Of a DNA stretch of 64,000 nt, positions 54,900-63,878 are shown piece after piece. The first letter of the stretch is position 1; every line of letters begins with the position of its first letter. A program made the translations under genes and the position numbers. This stretch comes from an uncultured Pseudomonas sp. (GTDB lineage: Bacteria; Pseudomonadota; Gammaproteobacteria; Pseudomonadales; Pseudomonadaceae), in NCBI RefSeq assembly GCF_913774235.1, contig NZ_CAJYDW010000003.1, positions 43,489 to 107,488 on the forward strand, written 5' to 3'. A model generated the notes under the pieces. The model was not told the origin of the DNA. It worked only from the letters and a program-made list of their open reading frames with translations, and made no database searches.

Positions 54900-55999
54900 T
54901 GCGACACCGCGAGCCTTCGTCGTCCGAAAGTTATTTCTGGCCGGTCATCTGGGCAGTCGCCCTGCATGTGCTGATCTTCGGCCTGCTGTTTGTCAGCTTC
55001 GCCTTCACGCCTGAATTGCCCCAGTCACGCCCGGTCGTCCAGGCGACCTTGGTCCAGCTCAAATCCAAGAGCTCGGCCCAGGTCCAGACGGAGCAGAAAC
55101 TGGCGGGCGAGGCGAAGAAGACCGCCGCCAAGCAGTACGAGCAGGAGCAGCTGGAGCAGCGTCGCCAGCAACAGGAAGCCCAGCGTGAAGCAGCGGCCGC
55201 CAAGGCGGCCGAGCAGAAGGAAGCCCAGCAGCAGGCCGCGGAACAAAAGAAAGCCGACGACGCTCGAAAGGCGCAGCAAGCGGAAGCGGCGGCCAAGGCC
55301 GCCGAAGCCAAGGCTGAGGCCGAGAAACAGGCGGATGCCGCCAAGGCGGCCGCGGAAGCCAAACAGGCCGCCGAGCAGAAGAAGCAGGCGGACATCGCCA
55401 AGAAGAAAGCCGACGAGGCCGCCAAGCAAAAGGCCGCCGACGAAGCGGCCAAGGCGAAGGCTGCCGAAGCGGCCAAGCAGAAGGCTGCGGAAGAAGCCAA
55501 GCAGAAAGCGGCTGCCGAGGCGGCCAAGAAGGAAGCCGCTGCGGAAGCGGCGAAGAAGAAAGCGGCTGACGACGCCAAGAAGAAGGCCGCTCAGGCGGCT
55601 GCGCGCAAGGCGGCGGAAGACAAGAAGGCCCAGGCCCTGGCCGAGCTGTTGTCGGAAGACACCCAGCGGCAGCAGGCACTGGCCGACGAGCAGGGCGATG
55701 AAGTGGCATCCAGCTTCGATGACCTGATCGTGCGTCTGGTCAGCGAGCAGTGGACCCGTCCGCAATCGGCGCGCAACGGTATGAGCGTCGAGGTGCAGAT
55801 CAACATGCTGCCGGACGGCACCATCACCAGCGCTACGGTGACACGCTCCAGTGGCAACAAGGAATTCGATAATTCAGCGGTATCGGCCGTGCGTAACGTC
55901 GGTCGTATCCGTGAGCTGCAGCAGCTGGATCGCAAGACCTTCGATCAGCTGTACCGTCAGCGCCGCATGATCTTCAAACCGGAGGACCTGAGTCTGTGA
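54899..55999 (+). CDS. tolA: Tol-Pal system protein TolA
   Basis: TolA links the inner-membrane TolQR motor to TolB-Pal. From ATG 54899 it is 366 residues: a membrane helix (about 16-36), a long Ala/Lys/Glu helical rod (about 60-250, dominated by [20 protein letters not shown] units) and a C-terminal globular domain ([35 protein letters not shown]). The rod is low complexity and will align poorly at DNA level. It overlaps tolB by 4 bp. Confidence 0.96.
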   Translation: MRHREPSSSESYFWPVIWAVALHVLIFGLLFVSFAFTPELPQSRPVVQATLVQLKSKSSAQVQTEQKLAGEAKKTAAKQYEQEQLEQRRQQQEAQREAAAAKAAEQKEAQQQAAEQKKADDARKAQQAEAAAKAAEAKAEAEKQADAAKAAAEAKQAAEQKKQADIAKKKADEAAKQKAADEAAKAKAAEAAKQKAAEEAKQKAAAEAAKKEAAAEAAKKKAADDAKKKAAQAAARKAAEDKKAQALAELLSEDTQRQQALADEQGDEVASSFDDLIVRLVSEQWTRPQSARNGMSVEVQINMLPDGTITSATVTRSSGNKEFDNSAVSAVRNVGRIRELQQLDRKTFDQLYRQRRMIFKPEDLSL

Positions 56000-57294
56000 A
56001 CACCCTGATCCGTTACATCCTGCTGGGCCTGGTCCTGGTGGTGGGCTCCGCCCAGGCGGCCGATCCGCTGGTGATCTCCAGCGGTAGTGATCGCGCCATC
56101 CCGATCGCCGTCGTGCCCTTCGGTTGGCAGGGTGGTCAGCCGCTGCCGGAGGACATCGCCAGCATCGTCAGCGACGACATGCGCAACTCCGGGGTGTTCT
56201 CGCCGATTCCGCGGCAGAACATGCTCAGCCAGCCGACCCAGGCCAGCGAAGTGATCTTCCGTGACTGGAAGGCCCTGGGGGCGAGCTATGTGCTGGTCGG
56301 TAACATCGTCCCCAACGGCGGCAAGTTGCAGATCCAGTACGCCGTGTTCAACGTGGCCACCGAGCAACAGGTCATGACGGGCAATGTTGGCGGTAGCAGC
56401 GATCAACTGCGCGACATGGCCCACTTCATTTCCGATCAGGCCTACGAGAAGCTGACGGGTGTCAAGGGGGCCTTTTCTACCCGCATCCTCTACGTGACCG
56501 CCGAGCGCTTCGGTCCTAACAATACCCGTTACACCCTGCAGCGTGCTGACTACGACGGTGCCCGTGCCGTGACCCTGCTCCAGTCCCGTGAGCCGATTCT
56601 GTCGCCGCGCTTCGCCCCGGACGGCAAGCGCATTGCCTACGTATCTTTCGAGCAGAAGCGCCCGCGAATCTTCCTGCAGTACATCGACACCGGTCGTCGC
56701 GAGCAGTTGACCAACTTCGAAGGTCTCAATGGCGCGCCGGCTTTCTCGCCGGACGGCAATCGTCTTGCCCTGGTGCTGTCCAAGGATGGAAACCCGGAAA
56801 TCTACGTCATGGACCTGAACAGCCGGGCCTTGCGTCGAGTCACCAACGATTCCGCCATCGACACCGAGCCGTTCTGGGGCAAGGATGGCCAGACCATCTA
56901 TTTCACGTCCGATCGCTCTGGCAAACCGCAGATCTACAAGATGAACATCAACGGTGGGGGGGCCGAGCGCGTGACCTTCGTCGGCAACTACAATGCCAAC
57001 CCGAAGTTGTCGGCTGACGAAAAGACCCTGGTCATGGTCCATCGCCAGGAAGGTTTCACCAACTTCCAGATCGGTGCTCAGGACCTACAGCGCGGCTCCG
57101 TGCGGGTGCTTTCCAATGGCAGTCTCAACGATTCGCCCACTGTTGCGCCCAATGGCACCATGCTAATCTACGCCACCCGCCAGCAGGACCAAGGCGTACT
57201 GATGCTTGTCTCCATCAATGGTCGCGTTCGGATCACCATCCCCACCGCCAAAGGTGATGTAAGCGAGCCTTCTTGGTCTCCTTACCTGAACTGA
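55996..57294 (+). CDS. tolB: Tol-Pal system protein TolB
   Basis: TolB is the periplasmic protein that shuttles between TolA and Pal. The 432-residue protein has a signal peptide ending SAQA, an N-terminal alpha/beta domain ([20 protein letters not shown]) and a six-bladed beta-propeller with repeated [12 protein letters not shown] / [13 protein letters not shown] blades. The GTG start lies inside the tolA stop region, so translation is coupled. Confidence 0.97.
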   Translation: MNTLIRYILLGLVLVVGSAQAADPLVISSGSDRAIPIAVVPFGWQGGQPLPEDIASIVSDDMRNSGVFSPIPRQNMLSQPTQASEVIFRDWKALGASYVLVGNIVPNGGKLQIQYAVFNVATEQQVMTGNVGGSSDQLRDMAHFISDQAYEKLTGVKGAFSTRILYVTAERFGPNNTRYTLQRADYDGARAVTLLQSREPILSPRFAPDGKRIAYVSFEQKRPRIFLQYIDTGRREQLTNFEGLNGAPAFSPDGNRLALVLSKDGNPEIYVMDLNSRALRRVTNDSAIDTEPFWGKDGQTIYFTSDRSGKPQIYKMNINGGGAERVTFVGNYNANPKLSADEKTLVMVHRQEGFTNFQIGAQDLQRGSVRVLSNGSLNDSPTVAPNGTMLIYATRQQDQGVLMLVSINGRVRITIPTAKGDVSEPSWSPYLN

Positions 57295-57352
57295 CGGCTA
57301 ATTAGAAAAGTCCTCAGAAACACCATATTGCGGTTCTTTTAGGAGTTACATG

Positions 57353-57868
57353 ATGGAAATGCTGAAATTCGGCAAGTTCGCTGCGCTGGCTCTGGCCATG
57401 GCCGTGGCCGTAGGTTGTTCCTCCAAGGGCGGCGACGCCTCTGGCGAAGGTGCTGGCGCTGGCGCTGGTGCGGTTGACCCGAACGCTGGCTACGGCGCCA
57501 ACGCCGGTGCCGTTGACGGTAGCATGGGTGACGAAGCCGCTCTGCGCGCCATCACCACCTTCTACTTCAACTACGACAGCTCCGACCTGAAGCCCGAGGC
57601 CATGCGCGCTCTGGACGTTCATGCCAAGGACCTGAAGGCCAGCGGCCAGCGTGTCGTCCTGAACGGTTACACCGACGAGCGTGGTACTGCCGAATACAAC
57701 ATGGCGCTGGGTGAGCGTCGTGCTCAGGCCGTTCAGCGTTACCTGGTTCTGCAGGGCGTGTCCCCGGCTCAACTGGAAGTCGTTTCCTATGGCAAGACCA
57801 ACCCGGTCTGCATGGGCCATGACGAATCCTGCTGGGCTCAGAACCGTCGCGTCGAGCTGAAGAAGTAA
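57353..57868 (+). CDS. pal: Peptidoglycan-associated lipoprotein Pal (OprL)
   Basis: Pal anchors the outer membrane to peptidoglycan. From ATG 57353 it is 171 residues: lipoprotein signal peptide with lipidation Cys 22 in [10 protein letters not shown], a Gly/Ala linker, and an OmpA-like domain ([27 protein letters not shown]). The N-terminus closely matches P. aeruginosa OprL, which begins [10 protein letters not shown] second ATG at 57350 precedes it. AGGAGT lies upstream. Confidence 0.97.
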   Translation: MEMLKFGKFAALALAMAVAVGCSSKGGDASGEGAGAGAGAVDPNAGYGANAGAVDGSMGDEAALRAITTFYFNYDSSDLKPEAMRALDVHAKDLKASGQRVVLNGYTDERGTAEYNMALGERRAQAVQRYLVLQGVSPAQLEVVSYGKTNPVCMGHDESCWAQNRRVELKK

Positions 57869-57874
57869 TAAACG

Positions 57875-58705
57875 ATGTCCAAGCGCCTGCAGTTCTTGAT
57901 CGCCCTGACCCTCGGTGTACCGGTTGTCGCCGGGGCTCAGGTTCCCGTACAGGATGGTAGCTATGCCCCCGCCCAGTCCGCTGGGCAGGGGTATGGCAAC
58001 GCAGGCGCGGCCAGTGCCGGGAACGGGGCTCCCGTTTCCGGCATGGGTCAACTGTTCACCCAGTTGCAACAGATGCAGGACGACATCGCGCGCCTGCGTG
58101 GCCAGGTCGAGGTCCAGGAAAACGAAATCCGCCAGCTCAAGCAGGAAGGATTGGATCGTTACCAGGATCTGGATGGCCGCATTTCCCAGCTTTCTTCCGC
58201 GCCTGCTGCAGGCGCAGGGGCAGGGGCCGCTGCGGGGGCTACGCAGAATGGCGCCATCGCTGCCAATACCACGCCAACGCCGCCGGCTTCGGCTGGTGCT
58301 CCGGCTGCCAGCAGCGAGCCGGGCGATCCGGCGAAGGAAAAGCTGTATTACGACGCTGCCTTCGACCTGATCAAGGCCAAGGATTTCGATAAGGCCAGTC
58401 AGGCCTTCAATGCTTTTCTGCGCAAGTATCCGAACAGTCAGTACGCCGGCAATGCCCAGTACTGGCTGGGCGAGGTGAACCTGGCCAAGGGTGATCTGCA
58501 GGCCGCGGGCCAGGCGTTCGCCAGGGTCAGTCAGGCCTATCCCACCAGCAACAAGGTGCCGGATTCGCTGTACAAATTAGGTGGAGTCGAGCAAAAGCTC
58601 GGCCGTACCGATCGGGCCAAGGGCATGTACCAGCAGGTCATCAGCCAGTATCCCGGAACATCCGCTGCGCAGCTGGCGCAGCGGGATCTGAAAAGCCTGC
58701 CCTAG
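57875..58705 (+). CDS. cpoB: Cell-division coordinator CpoB (YbgF)
   Basis: CpoB is a periplasmic protein that ties Tol-Pal to PBP1B activity at the septum. The 276-residue protein has a signal peptide ending AGA, a coiled-coil trimerisation region (LQQMQDDIARLRGQVEVQEN), an Ala/Gly linker and three C-terminal TPR units (YDAAFDLIKAKDFDKASQAF; GNAQYWLGEVNLAKGD). An intrinsic terminator overlaps its end. Confidence 0.95.
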   Translation: MSKRLQFLIALTLGVPVVAGAQVPVQDGSYAPAQSAGQGYGNAGAASAGNGAPVSGMGQLFTQLQQMQDDIARLRGQVEVQENEIRQLKQEGLDRYQDLDGRISQLSSAPAAGAGAGAAAGATQNGAIAANTTPTPPASAGAPAASSEPGDPAKEKLYYDAAFDLIKAKDFDKASQAFNAFLRKYPNSQYAGNAQYWLGEVNLAKGDLQAAGQAFARVSQAYPTSNKVPDSLYKLGGVEQKLGRTDRAKGMYQQVISQYPGTSAAQLAQRDLKSLP

Positions 58706-58716
58706 CGCAGGCTTTT
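58691..58716 (+). terminator. Intrinsic terminator of the tol-pal operon
   Basis: AAAAGCCTGC (58691-58700) pairs with GCAGGCTTTT (58707-58716) and continues in a T-run. The stem includes the cpoB stop codon region. It ends the tol-pal-cpoB transcript before queE. Confidence 0.9.
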
Positions 58717-58743
58717 TTCTTTCATCTACCGCAACGGAGGCGG

Positions 58744-59427
58744 ATGGCCTGTTTAGCCGTCACGCCCGTGGCTTCCATGCAAAAAGATACCCTACGTCTT
58801 ACCGAAATCTTCTATTCGCTGCAGGGCGAGGCACGCACCGCCGGCCTGGCTACCGTCTTCATTCGTCTCACCGGTTGCCCGCTGCGCTGCCAGTACTGCG
58901 ACACGGCCTATGCCTTCACCGGCGGCGAGATCCATCACCTTGACGCCATCCTGGAGCAGGTCGCGAGTTATCGTCCGCGGCACGTCTGCGTGACGGGCGG
59001 CGAACCCCTGGCACAACCCAACTGCCTCGCGCTGCTCGCGCGGCTGTGCGACGCCGGTTACCAGGTGTCCCTGGAAACCAGCGGCGCGCTGGACGTCAGC
59101 GGCGTCGATGTACGCGTCAGCAAGGTCGTCGATCTCAAGACGCCGGGATCGGGCGAAATGGGGCGCAACCTCTACGGCAACATCGCCCATCTCACGCCGA
59201 ACGATCAGGTGAAATTCGTCATCTGCTCCCGTGAGGACTACGACTGGGCGGTTTCCAAGCTGATCGAGTATCGCCTGGAGCAGCGGGCGGGTGAGGTGCT
59301 GTTCTCGCCCAGCCATGGCCAGGTCGTACCGCGGGAGCTGGCGGAGTGGATAGTAGCCGACAACCTGCCGGTGCGCTTCCAGCTGCAGTTGCACAAGCTT
59401 CTCTGGAACGACGAACCGGGACACTGA
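58744..59427 (+). CDS. queE: 7-carboxy-7-deazaguanine synthase QueE
   Basis: QueE is a radical SAM enzyme that contracts carboxy-tetrahydropterin to 7-carboxy-7-deazaguanine in queuosine synthesis. The cluster-binding CxxxCxxC is [13 protein letters not shown]. The core with [18 protein letters not shown] begins at M58777 (216 residues, as in other Pseudomonas). The frame's ATG at 58744 has GGAGG just upstream and adds 11 residues, so I list that start. queC begins 2 bp after the stop. Confidence 0.94.
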   Translation: MACLAVTPVASMQKDTLRLTEIFYSLQGEARTAGLATVFIRLTGCPLRCQYCDTAYAFTGGEIHHLDAILEQVASYRPRHVCVTGGEPLAQPNCLALLARLCDAGYQVSLETSGALDVSGVDVRVSKVVDLKTPGSGEMGRNLYGNIAHLTPNDQVKFVICSREDYDWAVSKLIEYRLEQRAGEVLFSPSHGQVVPRELAEWIVADNLPVRFQLQLHKLLWNDEPGH

Positions 59428-59429
59428 GC

Positions 59430-60104
59430 ATGAACCAGCCAAAAGCCGTCATCCTTCTTTCCGGCGGGCTCGATTCCGCCACAGTGGTCGCCATGGCCAA
59501 GGCCCAGGGCTTCGCCTGCTACACCATGAGTTTCGACTACGGCCAACGCCATAGGGCTGAATTGCACGCTGCCGAACGGGTAGCGCGCCAGTTGGGCGTC
59601 GTCGAGCACAAGGTGATCGGCCTGAATCTCGACGGCATCGGGGGCTCGGCGCTCACCGATCCAAACATCGCCGTGCCGGAAACGCCGGGGGAGGGCATCC
59701 CGGTCACCTATGTGCCCGCGCGCAATACGGTGTTCCTCTCCCTCGCCCTGGGTTGGGCCGAGGTGCTCGGCGCAAGGCATCTGTTCATCGGCGTGAATGC
59801 GGTGGACTACTCCGGCTATCCGGATTGTCGGCCGGAGTTCGTCGAAGCCTTCGAGCGGCTGGCCAATCTCGCCACCAAGGCTGGAGTGGAAGGGGATAGC
59901 TTCAAGATCGAGGCGCCCCTGCAGTTCCTGTCCAAGGCCCAGATCGTCGAGACCGGTACGCAACTGGGCGTCGACTATGGCCTGACGGTGTCCTGCTATC
60001 AGGCCGACGACGAAGGCCAGGCCTGCGGCCGTTGTGACAGCTGCCGCCTGCGCGCCGACGGCTTCAAGACCGCCGGAATCGCCGACCCGACGCGCTATCA
60101 GTAA
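59430..60104 (+). CDS. queC: 7-cyano-7-deazaguanine synthase QueC
   Basis: QueC converts carboxy-deazaguanine to preQ0 with ATP and ammonia. The 224-residue protein has the PP-loop SGGLDSAT (residues 11-18), the [16 protein letters not shown] segment and a C-terminal zinc site with Cys in [20 protein letters not shown]. It forms an operon with queE. queD and queF are not in the window. Confidence 0.97.
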   Translation: MNQPKAVILLSGGLDSATVVAMAKAQGFACYTMSFDYGQRHRAELHAAERVARQLGVVEHKVIGLNLDGIGGSALTDPNIAVPETPGEGIPVTYVPARNTVFLSLALGWAEVLGARHLFIGVNAVDYSGYPDCRPEFVEAFERLANLATKAGVEGDSFKIEAPLQFLSKAQIVETGTQLGVDYGLTVSCYQADDEGQACGRCDSCRLRADGFKTAGIADPTRYQ

Positions 60105-60122
60105 AAAAGTTAATCTAGGGTG

Positions 60123-60150
60123 TTGATTCTCCTGAGAAAATCGCTAGAAT
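60123..60150 (+). promoter_or_regulatory. Promoter of tRNA-Lys
   Basis: TTGATT (60123-60128), a 16-nt spacer and TAGAAT (60145-60150), followed by the GC-rich discriminator GGCGCCC, a mark of stable-RNA promoters. The predicted start near 60157 is about 7 nt before the mature tRNA. Confidence 0.75.
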
Positions 60151-60163
60151 GGCGCCCACTAAC

Positions 60164-60239
60164 GGGTCGTTAGCTCAGTCGGTAGAGCAGTTGGCTTTTA
60201 ACCAATTGGTCGTAGGTTCGAATCCCACACGACCCACCA
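60164..60239 (+). tRNA. tRNA-Lys (anticodon UUU)
   Basis: A 76-nt cloverleaf with GGGTCGT/ACGACCC acceptor stem, discriminator A and encoded CCA (60237-60239). The D-arm has AGCTCAGTCGGTAGAGC, the anticodon loop is CTTTTAA and the T-arm carries GTTCGAATCC. A lysine tRNA is a classical integration site of PAPI-1/pKLC102/PFGI-1-type elements, and an integrase lies 160 bp downstream. Confidence 0.98.
60220..60239 (+). other. Probable attachment site (att) at the tRNA-Lys 3' end
   Basis: The 3' end of the tRNA gene is the expected core of the attachment site for the adjacent tyrosine integrase. The exact core length cannot be set without the other junction, which is outside the window. No second copy is present here. 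Confidence 0.5.
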
Positions 60240-60249
60240 TCTTCACCAG

Positions 60250-60273
60250 AAACCCTCCGCAAGGAGGGTTTTT
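60250..60273 (+). terminator. Intrinsic terminator after tRNA-Lys
   Basis: AAACCCTCC (60250-60258), loop GCAA, and GGAGGGTTT (60263-60271) ending in a T-run, 10 bp after the tRNA. It may also serve the integrase transcript from the other strand. Confidence 0.9.
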
Positions 60274-60398
60274 GCGTTACCTGCAGCTCAGGCTAGCAGC
60301 CGTCTGTCGCGAAAAATAGCCCTGCGGCTGGCTGATGTCAAACTGCATCTGTTTGAGCAATCTTGGGTCGTGGCCAACCTGCAGGGGAGCTCGCCGAT

Positions 60399-61511
60399 TC
60401 AAGCGTGCTCGCGTTTGCCTATCCAAGCGGCAAGCTGCTCGAATGTGCACGGCGGATTTAGGACTGACAGGCGCTGCTCGTCCTTTATCCCGGTCGGTGA
60501 AGCCAGAGATTTTCGGCTTGCGCATGAGTGCGCGGAGTGGCTGGGCGTTGGGTCTATCCGACCTATCGGCCCCTTTCGATAGGTACCGACCCGATCCTCC
60601 ATCACCTGGCGAATTAGCAGCGGGTCTGGCTCTATGTACTCCATTGTAGTTGCAATGTTCGAGTGATTGAGTAGTGCTTTCGTAATATGGATATTGCGGT
60701 CCGACTCGCGCATTAGATCAGTTGCGAGGGTATGACGAAATCGGTGGGGTGTCATTCGGGTGCCCACGAGGCGAGTTAGCTTTTTATACATGCTCTCGAT
60801 TTGGTTGATGTCCATTGTTTCTCGTCGATAATATTCAGAGAACCGGTTGACATTAAAGAGCTGATCGTCACCTTTAAAGCTTAAAGATTGTGCCCATAAC
60901 GTGATTCTTCTGATGTGGTCAACTAAAGGGCCAGGTATTGGAATTACGAATTCCCTGTGTGTCTTGTCACTTTCGCTTGGAACTCTGATGGCTTGATTTT
61001 TTAAGTCGATGTCGTTCAGTTTTATTCTCAACAGAGAATTTAATCTGACTCCGGTATGATGAAAGGTTTCGTAAACCGCAAGCCAGAACCATGCAGGCGT
61101 GATCGCGGCTCTCTTGCCTGTAACCCGCTCCACTTCTACAAGCTCGAGCAGCTTGTGGCGCCCTTGGGCTATGGCTTCGTGTGGTACGGTCTTCTTCCGC
61201 TTCTTTGGGGGGACGACTGATGTCTTGGTAAAGGGATTTTGTCTTGTGCTAATCAGTTCAGTCTTGATTGCGTGCTGAAATAGGGTTCTCAGATGACTGG
61301 CATAGGTGTTCCAAGAACGCTTTTGACGACCTGAAGCTAGGAATTCTGTACGCCAAATCAGTACGTCTCGGTTGTGAAGACGATCCAATGGATAGTCGTT
61401 GCCGTATTGACGCTGGAATGCCCTGGCTGCTGAGTAATAAGTTGTCTGTGTGGCAGGGCGTAAATCGTGTGTAAGAATGTAGTCGCTGGCGATATCTATG
61501 ACGGAAGTCAT
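60399..61511 (-). CDS. int: Tyrosine integrase of an integrative conjugative element
   Basis: The 370-residue tyrosine recombinase has an N-terminal SAM-like DNA-binding domain and a catalytic domain. Active-site residues are readable as Arg in HTGVRLNSLLR, His-Arg in TPHRFRHTLATDL, His in LLNHSNIATT and the nucleophile Tyr in TMEYIEPD. It reads toward tRNA-Lys and overlaps the traI stop by one base (TAATG), so it is co-transcribed with the relaxase gene. Base composition is visibly more AT-rich than the core genome, a sign of transfer. The last 50 residues are a variable tail. Confidence 0.93.
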   Translation of the reverse strand: MTSVIDIASDYILTHDLRPATQTTYYSAARAFQRQYGNDYPLDRLHNRDVLIWRTEFLASGRQKRSWNTYASHLRTLFQHAIKTELISTRQNPFTKTSVVPPKKRKKTVPHEAIAQGRHKLLELVEVERVTGKRAAITPAWFWLAVYETFHHTGVRLNSLLRIKLNDIDLKNQAIRVPSESDKTHREFVIPIPGPLVDHIRRITLWAQSLSFKGDDQLFNVNRFSEYYRRETMDINQIESMYKKLTRLVGTRMTPHRFRHTLATDLMRESDRNIHITKALLNHSNIATTMEYIEPDPLLIRQVMEDRVGTYRKGPIGRIDPTPSHSAHSCASRKSLASPTGIKDEQRLSVLNPPCTFEQLAAWIGKREHA

Positions 61512-63397
61512 TACTGCAACTTCTCTGCAAGTAGTTTAAGGCTGGCGTTATCAAATGGCACTTGGTTGAAGACCGACATTGGGTCCTGGAGCAGATAGCC
61601 TTTCAGATTCTTCGTCTTGCGTGGGCCCACTACCTCGCAGGTCCAGATGTTGAGGCTGTCCGTGGTCTTGCGGTGTTGCTTGAGTTTCTCGAAGGCGCGC
61701 TGCACCAGCTGCCAGGGCTCCGGTTTCCGTGCCTTGGCTTCAGCCTGCAGGTGGGGATGCTCTTGGGCATAGCGCTTGAACAGTCCTGGGCTGACTACGA
61801 AAGCGGTGCCGTCGACGGTATGGATCAGAGCCTTGGCGTCGTTGATCACCAGCTTATGGCTCAGAACTCCATGGCGCACCCAGTTCATGAAGGACAGGCC
61901 CAGTTCGCCGTTGGCCGCTGATGCGGCCTCCGCGAGTGCAGCGGCTGGTAGTTCGGTGGGTTGCGGCAGCGAGTCCAAATGCTGTGACTGAGGCTCGTCT
62001 GGACCAGAGGTCACTAATGGAGGAATAGGTGGGGAGTCCATTTTGGAAAGGCTGCCGAATAGATCCTCGGCAAGAGCTAGAGAGTCATCCATGGCATCGA
62101 AACCGCTCTGTAATGCAGGTTGCGATAGTTTTTCTAGATTTATCGTCTGTTGTGAAGATGTGACGTGTGTCTCGTTTTGTGATATTGGCGCCATCATTTT
62201 GGCATCAAGTACCGGCGTTGAGCTGGTGCTCGTACTGGGATCTTCCCGTTCGTCGGAGGGCTCAACGGTCACGGTGCCGAGAAAGGGAGGCGGACGGTCA
62301 CCAGGGTCTGGCCAAATCAGGCTTGGAGCAATCTTCAGCAAGGTGAAGGCCTGACTCCAGCCCTTACCGTTGTCGACGGTCGCTTTCCAGATGGCCTTTC
62401 CCTGGGCATTCACCTGGATCAGCGCCTGGTCCTGGATCAGGTTGAAGAACGGCGCGTTGGAGGTCGGAACGCCTTCGGTGCCCTGGGTGAGCATCAAGGC
62501 CCGCCAGGCATCGGATGCCGGCTTGCTTACCAACCACAAGGCATCCTGGGTCAGCCAGCCATCCGAGGGGCCGTCGGGCTGGTTCAGCTTGCAACGTTCG
62601 GTGACCAGCAGGCGTAGGCCGTCCGCCAACTGTCGCTGGATGGTATTGCGCGGCGCTTCCATGGCCCGCTGGGGATTAGCGCCCAGCTCCTGGGCGACGC
62701 TGGCCTGGTCCGCCTGGACGATGATCTCGCCGAGCACTCCGGCATGCTCGTACTGACCGGCCAGGACGTAGATCAGGGAAGCCCATAGCTCATTGAAAGC
62801 GCTGAGCCAGTCCAGTACCTGGGGAGGCAGTACCTGGGTGTACACCAGGGCTGAGGCGGCGCCATGCAGCTTGTAGTCGCGGCCTTTGACGTAGCGGAAA
62901 CGGTAGGGCTGGTCCAGTGGCCCATGCCAGGGATGCCAGGCCGTGCCGTCCTCGCGCACGACCTCAATGTCCACCGCGATCTTGCCCAGGTCGTGTAGCA
63001 GAGCGCCGTAGGCCACAGCCGCTGACCAGGGCTCGGCCTGGGCGGCCTGGGACTCGGGAGGGGCGCCGATAGGCAGGAGGTAGTTCTGCCGGATCTTGAG
63101 CGCATAGGCGACGATCTCCAAGCCATGGTCCAGCAGGCCACCAGGATAGGCGTGGTGGTGGTTCTCCGACGCGGGGAGCAACTGCACCAGCGTGGCGTAG
63201 TGGGTGAGGGGATCCCGGTAGAGCGAGGCGAATTGCTCGCGGGATAGCGAGGTGCGCTGCCAGATGTTCTCTAGCAGCTTTTGTCGTCGGGGGGTGGCCA
63301 GGAGGGCTGTGCCAGGGGAGGGGTGGGTGAAGCCCTGGCGGGCGGGAGGCCCTAATGTGGGGGTGGAGGTTTTCGAGCGGAACAGTTTGCGCAGCAT
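61511..63397 (-). CDS. traI: TraI-type (MobH) relaxase of an ICE, PFGI-1 class
   Basis: The 628-residue protein has the N-terminal HD-type relaxase domain of the MobH family: HHHAYPGGLLDHGLEIV and the metal-binding HD in LLHDLGKIAVDIEVV. A polar Ser/Thr/Pro middle (about 370-470) follows. The C-terminal TraI_2_C domain carries FMNWVRHGVLSHKLVINDAKA and GYLLQDPMSVF. MobH relaxases nick oriT and lead the DNA into the conjugative pore. Gene order traI-int-tRNA-Lys matches PFGI-1/PAPI-1-type ICEs. Start ATG 63397 is preceded by AAGGGCCCGCC. Confidence 0.9.
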   Translation of the reverse strand: MLRKLFRSKTSTPTLGPPARQGFTHPSPGTALLATPRRQKLLENIWQRTSLSREQFASLYRDPLTHYATLVQLLPASENHHHAYPGGLLDHGLEIVAYALKIRQNYLLPIGAPPESQAAQAEPWSAAVAYGALLHDLGKIAVDIEVVREDGTAWHPWHGPLDQPYRFRYVKGRDYKLHGAASALVYTQVLPPQVLDWLSAFNELWASLIYVLAGQYEHAGVLGEIIVQADQASVAQELGANPQRAMEAPRNTIQRQLADGLRLLVTERCKLNQPDGPSDGWLTQDALWLVSKPASDAWRALMLTQGTEGVPTSNAPFFNLIQDQALIQVNAQGKAIWKATVDNGKGWSQAFTLLKIAPSLIWPDPGDRPPPFLGTVTVEPSDEREDPSTSTSSTPVLDAKMMAPISQNETHVTSSQQTINLEKLSQPALQSGFDAMDDSLALAEDLFGSLSKMDSPPIPPLVTSGPDEPQSQHLDSLPQPTELPAAALAEAASAANGELGLSFMNWVRHGVLSHKLVINDAKALIHTVDGTAFVVSPGLFKRYAQEHPHLQAEAKARKPEPWQLVQRAFEKLKQHRKTTDSLNIWTCEVVGPRKTKNLKGYLLQDPMSVFNQVPFDNASLKLLAEKLQ

Positions 63398-63453
63398 GGC
63401 GGGCCCTTGATGAATGGTTGGGCCTGCCTTTTCGGTCAGTCAGGGGCTGCGAA

Positions 63454-63565
63454 CAATGCGAAACCGCACTCTCGCGGCTGGAGGTTAGGGTGGCGGTTGG
63501 CTACTACTAACCTACCTCATCATGGCTTATCTAACCGTTTGTGGTGCAAATGTGGTTTCGCATTG
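63454..63565. repeat. Inverted repeat pair in the traI divergent region
   Basis: CAATGCGAAACC (63454-63465) and GGTTTCGCATTG (63554-63565) are a perfect 12-bp inverted pair, 88 bp apart, and continue with one mismatch into CA/TG. The right arm lies inside a further dyad TGGTGC (63542-63547) and GCACCA (63567-63572). They fill the 236-bp gap between traI and a short gene on the other strand. They may be operator sites or part of a transfer/replication signal. Confidence 0.55.
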
Positions 63566-63633
63566 GGCACCAGCCAAGTAGGTGAGAATCTCCTGTCAGA
63601 AAGTCCCAACTGATCAACACAAGGAAAAGCGGC

Positions 63634-63816
63634 ATGTCTAACTCGAAGGTTGTCTACCTTGATCTTCCTCGCCCCGTTGATCCCGCTGATATCGAGCTGG
63701 AGAACGGGATCCTGGAGGGCTTCCGGCAATTGCCCGATTACCTACAAGATGCGGTGCTTCGCCTCACCGACGATTTGGTGAACAAAAGAGCCGCGGAGGA
63801 GCGCTCCAAGAGGTAG
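63634..63816 (+). CDS. Small hypothetical protein of the ICE
   Basis: A 60-residue acidic-middle, basic-tail protein (SNSKVVYLDLPRPVDPADIE ... VNKRAAEERSKR) starting after AAGGAAAAGCGGC. I do not recognise a family. The position opposite traI in the ICE end suggests an element-specific small protein. The good ribosome-binding site supports it being real. Confidence 0.6.
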   Translation: MSNSKVVYLDLPRPVDPADIELENGILEGFRQLPDYLQDAVLRLTDDLVNKRAAEERSKR

Positions 63817-63878
63817 CACTGTGATGGGCTACCTTCGCGTGCCTCCCTTTCGTGGCGTGTCATCCCGAAGCGATGAAA

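Noticed and set aside
54931..55578. Ala/Ser/Phe-rich minus-strand frame
   Set aside because: It is the antisense of the TolA Ala/Lys/Glu rod, and low-complexity DNA gives long open frames on both strands.
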